64,000 nucleotides of DNA from CBFHMJ01 sp965656875. GTDB lineage: Bacteria; Pseudomonadota; Gammaproteobacteria; Enterobacterales; Alteromonadaceae. Shown here one piece after another: positions 34,533-43,594 of this stretch. Both the position numbers and the translations under genes were made by a program. How positions within the stretch are numbered: the first letter of the stretch is position 1; each line of letters begins with the position of its first letter. The DNA is taken from NCBI GenBank assembly GCA_965656875.1, contig CBFHMJ010000054.1, positions 124,001-188,000 of the forward strand, given 5' to 3'. The notes beneath the pieces were generated by a model. It was not told the DNA's origin. It did no database searches and worked only from the letters and a program-made list of their open reading frames with translations.

Positions 34533-35417
34533 TCAGTACTCCTGGGCTTCTTGTTGAATTTTCGCCGCCAGTTCGCTGACGGCAGGGCCGGGGGAGTCGC
34601 TGTTGGTCAGAATAAGATAAAGCTGGACCTGGCGGTCGCCGCCGGATTCCAGATCCAGTGCTTTAAGTTGGCCGGATTCGAGTTCTTTCTGAATTTTTAA
34701 TACCGGTATCCAGGCAAATCCCAATCCTTGAATTGCGGCTTCAATTGAGGTTTGAAAGTTGCTGACGGTAAGACGGTGTTGTGCACCAAGCCAGCCAGCA
34801 TCGAGGTTGCGACTACCTGAATCGCTGACCACCAGCTGGCGATACAGGCGTAAATCTCTGAGTGACAATGTTCGATTAAGTTGATGTAACGGATGTTCGG
34901 GCGCGGCGACGGCAACAAAGTGGATATGCATCAAGGGTGCGCCAATCATGGAGACGGGAATTCGGCCGCTAATGCCGATATCAGCTTGTTTGTTGATCAG
35001 CAATTCATCAGTGCCACTCAATACGGTTTGTCGTAAGTTAATTCGCGTGTGGGGTGAATGTTCGCAGAACGCTCGGATGGCGTTAACCATCATCCATTCA
35101 GGAAACAGCGTATCCATCGCTATGGTTAATTCAGGTTCTCGACCTGCGGCGTATTGTCCGGCGAGGGATTCCATTTGTCCGGCTTCTTCGGTGAGTAATC
35201 GAGCGCGTTGATAGAGGTCTTTACCGACCGGTGTTAACACCGATTTTCTGCCTTCCAGTGTGAACAGTCTGACATTGAGCGTGGTTTCCATTTTACTGAT
35301 CGCATAACTCACGGTGGACTGGCTTTTATTCAATACCTCAGCTGCGGGGGCATAACCACCATTTTTTACGACGGCGATTAATGTTTGCCACTGATCTAAA
35401 CTGACTTTTACAGACAT
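34533..35417 (-). CDS. LysR-family transcription regulator next to azoR
   Basis: This 294-residue protein has a LysR-type winged helix-turn-helix at residues 5-65 (LDQWQTLIAVVKNGGYAPAA, then VLNKSQSTVSYAISKME). The effector-binding domain follows (ELTIAMDTLFPEWMMVNAIR, VAVAAPEHPLHQ). It is divergent from azoR with a 119-base gap that contains a palindromic T-N11-A site, so it very likely controls azoR and itself in response to a quinone-like or electrophilic signal. The ligand cannot be read from the sequence. Confidence 0.9.
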   Translation of the reverse strand: MSVKVSLDQWQTLIAVVKNGGYAPAAEVLNKSQSTVSYAISKMETTLNVRLFTLEGRKSVLTPVGKDLYQRARLLTEEAGQMESLAGQYAAGREPELTIAMDTLFPEWMMVNAIRAFCEHSPHTRINLRQTVLSGTDELLINKQADIGISGRIPVSMIGAPLMHIHFVAVAAPEHPLHQLNRTLSLRDLRLYRQLVVSDSGSRNLDAGWLGAQHRLTVSNFQTSIEAAIQGLGFAWIPVLKIQKELESGQLKALDLESGGDRQVQLYLILTNSDSPGPAVSELAAKIQQEAQEY

Positions 35418-35431
35418 GGATTGCTTAACCT

Positions 35432-35446
35432 ATCGAATATTTCGAT
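35432..35446. promoter_or_regulatory. probable LysR operator in the azoR divergent region
   Basis: ATCGAATATTTCGAT is a perfect palindrome (six-base arms, three-base centre) that fits the LysR consensus T-N11-A (T35433, A35445). A related half-site, TCGAAA, follows at 35455. It lies 15 bases upstream of the LysR start and 91 bases upstream of azoR, the usual place for the recognition site. Confidence 0.7.
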
Positions 35447-35536
35447 TTAAAGAGTCGAAATTATGCGATTTATTATCCAAAAAATAAATATGAAAATAGC
35501 AGTCATTGAAAACGAGTGAGTAAACAGGACAAGACA

Positions 35537-36133
35537 ATGGCGACATTATTACAGGTAAAATCTTCAATTTTTGGTGACAATGGTCAGTCGGCACAATTAG
35601 CGGCGATGTATGTTGCTCAGTGGCAGGAAAAATATCCAGCGGGCGACGTGGTTGTTCGTGATGTTGTGGCGGATAGTGTGCCACATCTGGATTTAGCGAC
35701 GGTTGGCGCGTTAATGACCCCGGATGATGAACGTTCAGCAGAGCAGCAGGCAATCGTCAATCGTTCAGATGAGTTGATTGCTGAAATTAAGGCCGCTGAT
35801 CAAATTATTATTGGCGTGCCGATGTATAACTTTGGTATTCCGAGCCAGTTGAAAGCGTATTTTGATTTGCTGGCTCGGGCTGGTGTGACGTTTAAATACA
35901 CTGAAAACGGCCCGGTAGGACTTTTAGATGATAAGCCAGTGGTGTTGTTTGCGACTCGTGGTGGATTTCATAAAGATCAGGGCGATCACCAAATTCCTTA
36001 TGTTAAGCAGTATCTTGGTTTTATCGGCTTGTCATCAGTTGAGACCGTTTATGCTGAAGGATTAAATATTGGTGAAGATGTAGCAAAAGCTGAACTGGCT
36101 AAGGCGCATCAGGTCATTGCTGAATTGCTTTAA
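35537..36133 (+). CDS. azoR: FMN-dependent NADH-azoreductase / quinone reductase
   Basis: This 198-residue flavoprotein is of the AzoR family, which reduces quinones and azo compounds with NADH through FMN and protects against electrophile stress. Marks are LLQVKSSIFGDNGQSAQLA (phosphate-binding turn), DQIIIGVPMYNFGIPSQLKA (the conserved MYNFxxPxxLK motif) and VVLFATRGGFH near residue 140. The ATG at 35537 has AGGA (35525-35528) eight bases upstream; an upstream GTG in frame is less likely. A LysR gene is divergent and an intrinsic terminator follows. Confidence 0.93.
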   Translation: MATLLQVKSSIFGDNGQSAQLAAMYVAQWQEKYPAGDVVVRDVVADSVPHLDLATVGALMTPDDERSAEQQAIVNRSDELIAEIKAADQIIIGVPMYNFGIPSQLKAYFDLLARAGVTFKYTENGPVGLLDDKPVVLFATRGGFHKDQGDHQIPYVKQYLGFIGLSSVETVYAEGLNIGEDVAKAELAKAHQVIAELL

Positions 36134-36157
36134 TCATTATTATGTTGAATAAGTCAG

Positions 36158-36194
36158 GCCTGGTGTTCGAAGGAATGCCAGGCTTGTTTATTTT
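36158..36194 (+). terminator. terminator of azoR
   Basis: GCCTGG (36158-36163) pairs with CCAGGC (36178-36183) around a 14-nt loop and is followed by TTGTTTATTTT. Confidence 0.65.
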
Positions 36195-36369
36195 GGTGAG
36201 GGGGTTCTGTTTGGGGTTAACTCATTTCTTCTATATCCAAGCAAATAATTGTAAGTAACTGGATGATCTTTGGTGTATTTTCCTCAACAATAACTGTCAT
36301 CAAAACAGTGTGACAGCGAATGACGCTTCGCACTTTCGTTGAACAGACAGCAAAAACTGAGGTGATCTG

Positions 36370-37047
36370 ATGGCAAAGCATTCGGGGCAATTTAAAGCAG
36401 TGGTGTTTGATATGGACGGGTTGTTGCTGGACACCGAAAAGTTGCTGTGGGAGTTGTTTGATAAAGCTTGTCAGGAAGAAGGATTTTATCCGGATTTTGA
36501 GACGTACAGTGATACAGTCGGCAAAAATGTGTCAGCGACCCGGGATATCTTTCAGGCAAAATATGGTGCTAAATTCCCCTGGGAGCCTGTTCATGATAAA
36601 TGGCATGCTTACTATGTTGACTGGGTGGAAAACAAGCCCATTCCGGTAAAAACCGGCGTAACGGAATTGCTGACCTGGTTAAATGACACTGGGATTCCTG
36701 CGGCAGTAGCAACCGCGACTCGAAAGCCGTTAGCATTATTAAAATTGAAACATGTCGGGTTAGATCATCATTTTGAGCATATTGTGTCCTGTGATGAAGT
36801 GGCGAACCCAAAGCCCGCACCGGATGTGCATTTACATGCGATGAGTTTGTTGGGTGACTGGCATCATGATGACTATTTGATTCTGGAAGATTCAAATACC
36901 GGAGCGACCGCAGCCCTGGCAACTAAAGCTCACACTTGTCAGATCCCTGATTTAATGGTGCCGGATACGGCATTTGCAGACCAACCAAATTACTCCAGCC
37001 GCGATTCACTTCATGAGGTGCTGCACTGGTTAAAACGCGCCCGGTAG
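36370..37047 (+). CDS. HAD-superfamily phosphatase (beta-phosphoglucomutase-like)
   Basis: This 225-residue protein is a HAD hydrolase of subfamily I with a helical cap. Motif I is FDMDGLLLDTE (nucleophile D14, acid D16). Motif II is VATATRKPLA, the motif III Lys lies in EVANPKPAPDVH, and motif IV is LILEDSNTGATAA. This arrangement is typical of sugar-phosphate phosphatases or beta-phosphoglucomutase-like enzymes; the substrate cannot be read from the sequence. GAGGTGATC precedes the start. It stands alone. Confidence 0.85.
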   Translation: MAKHSGQFKAVVFDMDGLLLDTEKLLWELFDKACQEEGFYPDFETYSDTVGKNVSATRDIFQAKYGAKFPWEPVHDKWHAYYVDWVENKPIPVKTGVTELLTWLNDTGIPAAVATATRKPLALLKLKHVGLDHHFEHIVSCDEVANPKPAPDVHLHAMSLLGDWHHDDYLILEDSNTGATAALATKAHTCQIPDLMVPDTAFADQPNYSSRDSLHEVLHWLKRAR

Positions 37048-37185
37048 TCGTATTGCGCCAAATAGTTTATAAAAATTCGGTAAATCTGTTCGGGGTGAAT
37101 TGACAGGATTTTAATCAGGCATTACATTGCACCTCGGGCTGACAGAGACGCCCACCCGCAAAAGATAAATTCACTCTGACTATCC

Positions 37186-37243
37186 AGAGCGTGTTGACCT
37201 TTGTCGATGAATGAAATTTCACCCGCAAAGGTCAACATGCTCT
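37186..37243. repeat. long inverted repeat (REP-like element, copy 1)
   Basis: AGAGCGTGTTGACCTTTG (37186-37203) pairs with CAAAGGTCAACATGCTCT (37226-37243): 18 pairs with a single G-U wobble and a 22-nt loop. The same sequence, shorter, occurs after xseA at 49716-49753, so this is a dispersed element. It lies 90 bases before the MATE gene and could act as a terminator, binding site or mobile repeat. Confidence 0.8.
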
Positions 37244-37333
37244 AACAAAATCATTCAAACGGGTTGTGTATTTGCGGCCCAGAACAATGCATGCATAAGC
37301 TGGGCGGGGTGCTTGTCGTGCCTTGGAGTAAGA

Positions 37334-38779
37334 ATGATGTCTGATACAGATTCGACGATTGATCGTCAATCCTCCCCTGGTGACTGGCAATTAACCGCAC
37401 CAGTCAACAAAGCTTTCTGGAAACTCGCTGCGCCGATGATCATCGGTATGCTCATCAATGGTATTCATAATCTGGTCGATAGCTGGTTTGTCATGTCGTT
37501 TATCGGTTCTGACGCAATGGCCGCTGTGTCGGTGATGTTTCCTGTCTACATGGTGTTAATTTCTGTTGCGGCAGTGATTGGCAGCGGTAGTGCAGTCAAA
37601 CTGGCTCAGTTAAAAGGTGAAGGGAAACTCGACGCTATTCCGGATGTTGTGGGTAAAAGCCACGGTGTGATGTGGATAGCGATGATACTAACCAGTGGCT
37701 TGTTTCTTGTCGGCCAGTCCTCAATATTAAATCTGTTGAATGTACCTGATGCAATTCGCCCGGCAGCCCTGGATTATCTGACGCCGTTGTTGCTTGGCAG
37801 TATCTTTGCTTTTCAGTTGTCGCTTTGGAATGACATGCTCCGCGCCGGAGGTGACGTTAACTGGTTGTTTATCATCATTCTTATTGCCGCCATCGTGAAC
37901 GCGGTTTGGGATGCAATCTTTATTATTGGTTTTGGCTGGGGCACCAGCGGCGCAGCTCTGGCAACACTGGTGGCTCAGGGTACGGGTTGTGTGATTGCCT
38001 GGTCTGTGTTGAAAAATCGCTGGTCGTTATCAATCAAGCGTCCGACGCTGGTGTTTAGCAAGGAAATCGGGCGGCTTGGTAGTGCGAGTATGGCGTCAAT
38101 TCTGGGCGCAGCCATTATGTTAAGTGTGATTAATCGCCTGATTGCGGACTCGGCTGGCAGTGATCCGACAGCATTAAGCGCATTTGGTTTGCTTAGCCGT
38201 TTTAATATGATGTTTTTATTACCATTAATGGCAATGGGGATGGCGTGTCAGACCTTGATTGCCTGGAGTTTTGGCGCACAACACTGGCAGCGAATTCGGC
38301 ATATTTTTATCAGTTCTTCAGTGTATATGTTTCTGTGGTTGCTGGTCATCGCAGTGGCGTTATTACTGTGGCCGGAAACCTTTATTAATGTGTTTAGTAA
38401 TGATCCTGACGTAACAAAAATAACTGCCGAATTTTCGCGGCAGATGTACTGGTTTCTGCCTTTGAGCGGCGTGTTTCTGGCGGTGGTGTCCTGGTTGCAA
38501 GGGATTAGCCGTGGCTTGTTGGCGGCTGTGTTGCCACTGATTAAAATCTTTGTGGTGTTATTGCCAATAGCCGTGTCGTTAAATCTGATCAATGGTCTGA
38601 CGGGATTATTCTGGTCGTTCACCTTGGCTGATGGTTTAACCGGGATTGCAGCGTTGTTTATCTACGGGCGTTTGTCGGGCGATAACGTGATGAAGGCGCA
38701 GACGGCTGCGTCTGTTGAAACGTCGTCAACATCTCTGTCATCTCAATCTTCCAAATCTGGGGAGGTGTCTCATGGTTAG
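37334..38779 (+). CDS. MATE-family multidrug efflux transporter
   Basis: This 481-residue inner-membrane protein has twelve hydrophobic helices and MATE signatures (NKAFWKLAAPMIIGMLING, HNLVDSWFVMSFIGSDAMAA, then AVKLAQLKGEGK and ALAGLGL-like repeats in the second half). It exports drugs or cations using sodium or proton gradients. Two in-frame ATGs (37334 and 37337) follow GGAG (37325-37328); 37334 is listed. The stop overlaps the start of the next gene by eight bases, so the two are coupled. The last 35 residues are a Ser/Thr-rich hydrophilic tail. Confidence 0.88.
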   Translation: MMSDTDSTIDRQSSPGDWQLTAPVNKAFWKLAAPMIIGMLINGIHNLVDSWFVMSFIGSDAMAAVSVMFPVYMVLISVAAVIGSGSAVKLAQLKGEGKLDAIPDVVGKSHGVMWIAMILTSGLFLVGQSSILNLLNVPDAIRPAALDYLTPLLLGSIFAFQLSLWNDMLRAGGDVNWLFIIILIAAIVNAVWDAIFIIGFGWGTSGAALATLVAQGTGCVIAWSVLKNRWSLSIKRPTLVFSKEIGRLGSASMASILGAAIMLSVINRLIADSAGSDPTALSAFGLLSRFNMMFLLPLMAMGMACQTLIAWSFGAQHWQRIRHIFISSSVYMFLWLLVIAVALLLWPETFINVFSNDPDVTKITAEFSRQMYWFLPLSGVFLAVVSWLQGISRGLLAAVLPLIKIFVVLLPIAVSLNLINGLTGLFWSFTLADGLTGIAALFIYGRLSGDNVMKAQTAASVETSSTSLSSQSSKSGEVSHG

Positions 38780-39290
38780 TCCAGTCGATGCCGCTAAAAC
38801 CGCTGCAAAAGTATTGAAAAAACAGTGTCTGGCAGGCGATACAGAGGCGACTGCCAGAGTTGCACGGTTCTATCGAACGTCCGAGGAAGCCGTCAAACTG
38901 AAACACTGCCAGTTTGTCGTGGCAAAAGAGCAAGGATTTGATGACTGGTCACATTTGAATGATGTATTTGCGGGTTCGTTGCCGCCCGAAGCTGATGTCG
39001 GTCAGTTCTGGTATTCAAAAGGTTGTGGCGTGTTAATGAATCACTGGTGTTCAAGCTATGAAGAGGCATTGAGTGTATTGAATGCTGCGGCTGATCGTTG
39101 GTTGTTCCCATTTAAAAGGCAGTATGTTGTTGGTGATCTGGATTACATTAAAACTCTCGGACTGGATTCATTGAAAGAAATCGAGACCGTTCGGGATTTT
39201 GTAGCAGCATCAGGTTCTTCCTCCTGGTTAACGCTGGCGGCTGTATTGATTCGATATCGGACCGAAGCCCGACCCGTGATATCGGTGTAA
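38772..39290 (+). CDS. hypothetical protein coupled to the MATE gene
   Basis: This 172-residue soluble protein starts at 38772 with a strong GGAGG (38761-38765), overlapping the MATE stop. The first 60 residues (EATARVARFYRTSEEAVKLK, then HCQFVVAKEQGFDDWSHL) resemble the segment that often precedes ankyrin repeats in small bacterial proteins. The rest (GQFWYSKGCGVLMNHWCSSY, then LDYIKTLGLDSL) is not recognised and no ankyrin repeats follow. Overlap suggests it works with, or is only co-expressed with, the pump. Confidence 0.6.
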   Translation: MVSPVDAAKTAAKVLKKQCLAGDTEATARVARFYRTSEEAVKLKHCQFVVAKEQGFDDWSHLNDVFAGSLPPEADVGQFWYSKGCGVLMNHWCSSYEEALSVLNAAADRWLFPFKRQYVVGDLDYIKTLGLDSLKEIETVRDFVAASGSSSWLTLAAVLIRYRTEARPVISV

Positions 39291-39393
39291 TCAATCGTTG
39301 ATTTGATGATCTGTTTTTTTGCAGATCACTGTGCGACTTTTCTGTATCGAGAACTATAGTTAAAGGCATTAACTGAAATAGCCGGAGGCATTC

Positions 39394-40317
39394 ATGCCAG
39401 ATACAAGGGAGTTTTTACGAAAAGTTCTCGATACGTTAGATACGCATGTGGTTGTAATCGATAAGACAGGAAAGATATTTTTCGTAAACAGAACCTGGGT
39501 GGAATTCGGTCAGGATAATGCCTGTGCGGTTCGCCTCAACTGGGATAATTTGAACTATCTGGTAGAGTGCGAACGAGCGGCGCAGCAAGGTGATGAGTTT
39601 GGTCGGCTGGCGGGAGAGGGCATTTTAAATGTGATCACCGGGCGGCTGCCTCGTTTTTATCTGGAATATCCCTGTCATGCTCCTGATCAACGACGTTGGT
39701 TTAAGATGCGCGTCATTCCTTTCTTCCACAATAACAATACCTGGTACACCATCACCCATGAAAACATTACTGAGCGTAAGTTGTCTGAGGAAAAAGCGTT
39801 AGACATGGCGCGAATGGATGGTTTGACGGGTATATTCAATCGACGACATTTCGATGAAACGATTGAGAATGAATTGAAACGCAGTGTGCGTCAGCAACTG
39901 AATCTAACGCTGGTATTGATCGATGTTGATCATTTCAAATTGTACAACGATACCTATGGCCATTTAGCGGGCGATGAATGTCTGAAGGAGGTCGCCAGCA
40001 TTTTAAAGGAAACCGCACAACGTCCGTCCGATCTGGTTGCCCGCTACGGTGGTGAAGAGTTTGTTATTTTACTGGGCGATACGGTTCAATGTCAGGCGGA
40101 ACAATTAATGAAACGCTTGTCTGACTCTTTGAGTCGCGCAGCGATTGAGCATGAGCGTTCGCCTGTCAATGCTTATGTTACGCTCAGTGCGGGTGTGATA
40201 ACTGCCGCGCCTGATAGCGAAATGACGGCCGGGAACTTATTAGCTCAGGCCGATAACTTACTGTATAAAGCAAAAGAACAGGGGCGAAATCTCACGCTCT
40301 ATCGCACGATTTCCTAA
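39394..40317 (+). CDS. PAS-GGDEF diguanylate cyclase
   Basis: This 307-residue protein combines an N-terminal PAS domain (residues about 8-130; LDTLDTHVVVIDKTGKIFFV, then WFKMRVIPF) with a GGDEF domain (residues about 145-305; MARMDGLTGIFNRRHFDE). The catalytic loop is intact as G219-G-E-E-F223, and the inhibitory site RxxD (R210-D213) lies exactly five residues before it, so the enzyme should make cyclic di-GMP and be feedback-inhibited. It is cytoplasmic, with no membrane helix, so the PAS domain is the only sensor. It stands alone; the DUF899 gene converges on it. Confidence 0.92.
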   Translation: MPDTREFLRKVLDTLDTHVVVIDKTGKIFFVNRTWVEFGQDNACAVRLNWDNLNYLVECERAAQQGDEFGRLAGEGILNVITGRLPRFYLEYPCHAPDQRRWFKMRVIPFFHNNNTWYTITHENITERKLSEEKALDMARMDGLTGIFNRRHFDETIENELKRSVRQQLNLTLVLIDVDHFKLYNDTYGHLAGDECLKEVASILKETAQRPSDLVARYGGEEFVILLGDTVQCQAEQLMKRLSDSLSRAAIEHERSPVNAYVTLSAGVITAAPDSEMTAGNLLAQADNLLYKAKEQGRNLTLYRTIS

Positions 40318-40344
40318 ACGCATTTTTAATAATCTGCCTCTGAT

Positions 40345-41073
40345 TCAGTACTCGTCTTTGCGTTTTAACCATGCCATTGAAAAGGGCAGATTGTCTTCAT
40401 CGCGGCCTTTTGGTAACAAGTCCAGGTAATGGTAGGCCGTATTCAACATGTCCAGACCCCGTGCATAACATGAATAAGTATGGAAGATATTACCTTCCTC
40501 ATCTTTGTAAAAGATGCTGATGCCGGGTGCTTCGTCGTTGTTGAATTCAGTGTAATGGTAGTTATAAAAAACTTTGCCATTTTCACGGGCTTTTTCATCA
40601 AACGACACATGAAAATCCTGATTAAAGGTGTTGTTGAGTGAGGAAACCCAGTTAAATCGCCAGCCCATTCGATCTCGATAGCTTAGTAGTTTTTCAATGG
40701 GGGCTCGTGAAACAGCAACGACATTTACATCTCGTTGCATCAGGTGAATGATGCTGTCGTTCAGGTTATCAGACCAGAACGAACAACTGGGACAGCCTTC
40801 GTCGGATTCAGGACCAAACATAAAGTGATGGACAATGAGCTGACTTTTATCGCCAAACAACTGACTGAGAGGGATAGAGCCATGTTGTCCGTCGAACCAG
40901 TAATCTTTATCAAGTTTGACCCAGGGAAGATCACGTCTCGCTTTGGACAGTTCATCCCGAAGGCGTGTGAGTTCTTTTTCTTTGTGTAGCAGTTCGACGC
41001 GTTTATCCAGCCATTGCTCGGGTGTCACGACTGGGTGGTTTACCAGTGATTTATCTGAAGTATTATTGGTCAT
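40345..41073 (-). CDS. DUF899 thioredoxin-like protein
   Basis: This 242-residue protein matches the DUF899 family, a thioredoxin-fold group of unknown reaction. The N-terminus (VVTPEQWLDKRVELLHKEKE, then LTRLRDELSKARRDLPWV) and the thioredoxin-like centre (LIVHHFMFGPESDEGCPSCS, then FWSDNLN) are typical. A CPSC motif sits where thioredoxins have CxxC. The late segment APGISIFYKDEEGNIFHTYS is also conserved. No partner gene is adjacent. Confidence 0.85.
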   Translation of the reverse strand: MTNNTSDKSLVNHPVVTPEQWLDKRVELLHKEKELTRLRDELSKARRDLPWVKLDKDYWFDGQHGSIPLSQLFGDKSQLIVHHFMFGPESDEGCPSCSFWSDNLNDSIIHLMQRDVNVVAVSRAPIEKLLSYRDRMGWRFNWVSSLNNTFNQDFHVSFDEKARENGKVFYNYHYTEFNNDEAPGISIFYKDEEGNIFHTYSCYARGLDMLNTAYHYLDLLPKGRDEDNLPFSMAWLKRKDEY

Positions 41074-41235
41074 CGGTATGCCTGCTTTGCTTGCGTTGAG
41101 TGACTTGTAACAGACTCAGACACTCAGGTGATTAACCAACAAATTTTTACACGAAAGCACCGGAACAGGTACTGTGTTTTTACTCATAACTGGTAGCGCA
41201 AAGTTATAAAGCGTAACTACAGGGTTTCGATGGTT

Positions 41236-42231
41236 CTACCAGTTACAGCTATAAATAGAACCGTATTCTTTCAATTCTTCGAGTAAATCGTTCGCCTCAC
41301 TATCGCCGTTAGTTGCTGCCCGTTCTAACCAGATCATGCCATTCAGCTTGTCGTTGCGGCAGGCGTAATATTCCCCGAGTATCGCCATACCTTTGGGATC
41401 TCTTATGTCGGCCAGTTGTTTGATGACATTTAGCATGGCGTGTTCGTTGATATTTTTATAGTGGTAGATCAGTTTAAGTCCAGCATTGGAATTGTCGTGT
41501 TCATCCAGTAAATACTGGTATATATCAAGTTTGTGTTGGCTGAAGTTAACGGCCAGCGATGTCTCCAGATTTCTGAAATAAACTCGTTCAAACTCATCGA
41601 GCATTCGTTCAGTTTTTGCAACAGAAAGTGTTTTATAGCGGCCTAAAAAGGTTTGGAATTGTTGATTGAATTCATTATCAGACACCAGTTTCTTAGCCTT
41701 AAACAATAAGGCTGATGCTTGAGGAAAACCGTTAGTAAGCAGGTTTTTACCATAGCGAATTGCTCTTTTTTTAGCACTATCGCTGGGTAAGGTGTTGCTA
41801 AACAACAAGCCAGAGAGATAAATGGACTGAGCTGGTAAAAATCCTTGTTCTGCCGAGGCCAGAATGAGTTGTTGTGACTGCTCGTAATGTTCGGGATCGG
41901 GTGAGCTGTAGAAGTAATTCACCATGTAGGCGTGAAGCAGTTGATATTTCGCTTCATTGTTATTGGCTTTATCAATAACAAACTGTCCAGTTTTGTTGGG
42001 GCGAGTTCGAATACCAAATCCGTGTTGCAGGGTGTTACCCGATAAAGCAGCCAGGCCCCGTCCTCGTTCGGACCAGAGGCAGTTTTCCAGGATTTCGCGC
42101 CAGCTTTTGTCTTGCTTTACGGCGTCATCGCATTGCTTAACGACGGAATTGACCGCAGCCAAAGAGATACTACTGAAGCTGACACAAAACAGCATTGAAA
42201 CCGTCAATAATAAACGTCGACTCTTTTTCAT
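41236..42231 (-). CDS. exported Sel1-like repeat protein
   Basis: This 331-residue protein has a signal peptide (LLLTVSMLFCVSFSSISLA, residues 7-25) and two or more Sel1-like helical repeats (AILGEYYACRNDKLNGMIWL, then ERAATNGDSEANDLLEEL near the C-terminus; YNFYSSPDPE-like segments earlier). The single C-terminal Cys pair region (SIYSCNW) may form a disulphide. Sel1 proteins serve as scaffolds in the periplasm; its partner is unknown. It is transcribed alone, away from the membrane module that follows. Confidence 0.6.
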   Translation of the reverse strand: MKKSRRLLLTVSMLFCVSFSSISLAAVNSVVKQCDDAVKQDKSWREILENCLWSERGRGLAALSGNTLQHGFGIRTRPNKTGQFVIDKANNNEAKYQLLHAYMVNYFYSSPDPEHYEQSQQLILASAEQGFLPAQSIYLSGLLFSNTLPSDSAKKRAIRYGKNLLTNGFPQASALLFKAKKLVSDNEFNQQFQTFLGRYKTLSVAKTERMLDEFERVYFRNLETSLAVNFSQHKLDIYQYLLDEHDNSNAGLKLIYHYKNINEHAMLNVIKQLADIRDPKGMAILGEYYACRNDKLNGMIWLERAATNGDSEANDLLEELKEYGSIYSCNW

Positions 42232-42539
42232 TCTTTTACTTACTTCCTGTTTAAACGTTTGTATGCAGGCTATTTATGTATGCTGAATCGCGGATTTCTT
42301 AACGGTATAAGCCATGATAAAACAGTACGTTAGCATACATCAGCCGGAGAAGTGAGGCAATGACGCTCAGTGGTGAGTTAAACGATGCGTTGTACTTGAC
42401 TGAAGTGATCAATAAGAAACAAAAGAGATGAGCGATCAGGATAATGTGATAAACAGTCAATAAACAATTTATAACAAATATTTTTTACTTGTATGGCTTT
42501 AGGTATAGACTTAGCAGAATGCCGAACAGGGGAATTCGA
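42232..42539. other. 308-base divergent intergenic region
   Basis: The gap separates the Sel1-like gene (reverse) from the membrane module (forward). It must hold both promoters. I see AT-rich stretches around 42395-42485 but no hexamer pair strong enough to name, and no RNA gene. Confidence 0.4.
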
Positions 42540-43586
42540 ATGAACGAGCACAACACCGCTGAAGTGGTTGATATAAAACCTGAAAAATACACCAATCCAA
42601 ATTCATCCTTAAGTAATATCTGGTTTCAACTTGAAAAAGAATGTAAAGCTATGGTGAAACATGCTTTTGCCAAAGGATTGAAAGTACCGGGTAGTTTGAT
42701 GGAGGATTTGGAACATCAGTTAACGGTGTTTCGCCAACAACATTTCTCGCAACCTGGCACTCCACAACAGTCCGAAAAAGCGGATATCAATAAACTGACA
42801 CAAATTCATAATCGATTGACTGAAGTGGTTTTTCCTGCCAAACCTGAATCATTATTATTGATTGCAGAAGAAGCAGAACGAAAGCCGTTTATGTATTTCC
42901 TGGGGCCAGTGCCGTTAATTCGCCGCATGATGTTAGTGGCGATCATTTCCTTGTTAACCCTCATCTTTCTTAGTTTGTCTGATCACATTAATAACACCAG
43001 TATGACGAAAAGCATGTTCGACATTACTGGTGCGCAATTATTGTATGTGCAGGCCATTTTGTTGGCGTCTGCCGCGATTGGCGCATCATTTGAGTCATTA
43101 TTTCGAGCGAACAGTTATGTCAGTGCCTGTAGCTTTGATTCGTCGTTTGAGAGTTCGTACTGGGTCAGGTTTGTGGTGGGTTTGATCTCGGGCATTATTC
43201 TGACGCAGTTGATTCCTATTGATTTAAATACGATGGCGAGTGAAGTAGGCAAAGCCACGAATCAAGGTTCAGTTAGTCAGGCGGCATTACGGATTTCATT
43301 AGCGTTACTGGGTGGTTTTTCTGCGAATCTGGTTTATAAAGTATTGGATCGTCTGGTGCAAACGGTACAAGGTTTGGTAGCTCCACCACGTAAGGATGAT
43401 CCGGAAGCACTGAAAAATACGTTTAAAAATCAGTTTGATCGGGAAAAGCAAAAAACCGTTCAGGAGATTTTGCTGGAAATGCAAAGCTTGCAGCAGCAAG
43501 TGCAACTCGGTAATGCAGATAAGGGCGATGTACAACAAATGCTGGTGGATTTACAAAAACGCATCAGTGAAAAACACCAGGATTAA
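42540..43586 (+). CDS. hypothetical inner-membrane protein, first gene of a three-gene module
   Basis: This 348-residue protein starts at 42540 with AGGGGA ten bases upstream. A soluble N-terminus of about 135 residues is followed by four hydrophobic helices (LVAIISLLTLIFLSLS, LYVQAILLASAAIGASF, FVVGLISGIILTQLIPI, LRISLALLGGFSANLVY). A cytoplasmic tail (REKQKTVQEILLEMQSLQQQ) then forms a coiled coil. No family is recognised. The next gene starts eight bases after the stop, and both encode membrane proteins, so they probably act together. Confidence 0.7.
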   Translation: MNEHNTAEVVDIKPEKYTNPNSSLSNIWFQLEKECKAMVKHAFAKGLKVPGSLMEDLEHQLTVFRQQHFSQPGTPQQSEKADINKLTQIHNRLTEVVFPAKPESLLLIAEEAERKPFMYFLGPVPLIRRMMLVAIISLLTLIFLSLSDHINNTSMTKSMFDITGAQLLYVQAILLASAAIGASFESLFRANSYVSACSFDSSFESSYWVRFVVGLISGIILTQLIPIDLNTMASEVGKATNQGSVSQAALRISLALLGGFSANLVYKVLDRLVQTVQGLVAPPRKDDPEALKNTFKNQFDREKQKTVQEILLEMQSLQQQVQLGNADKGDVQQMLVDLQKRISEKHQD

Positions 43587-43594
43587 CGAATAAT

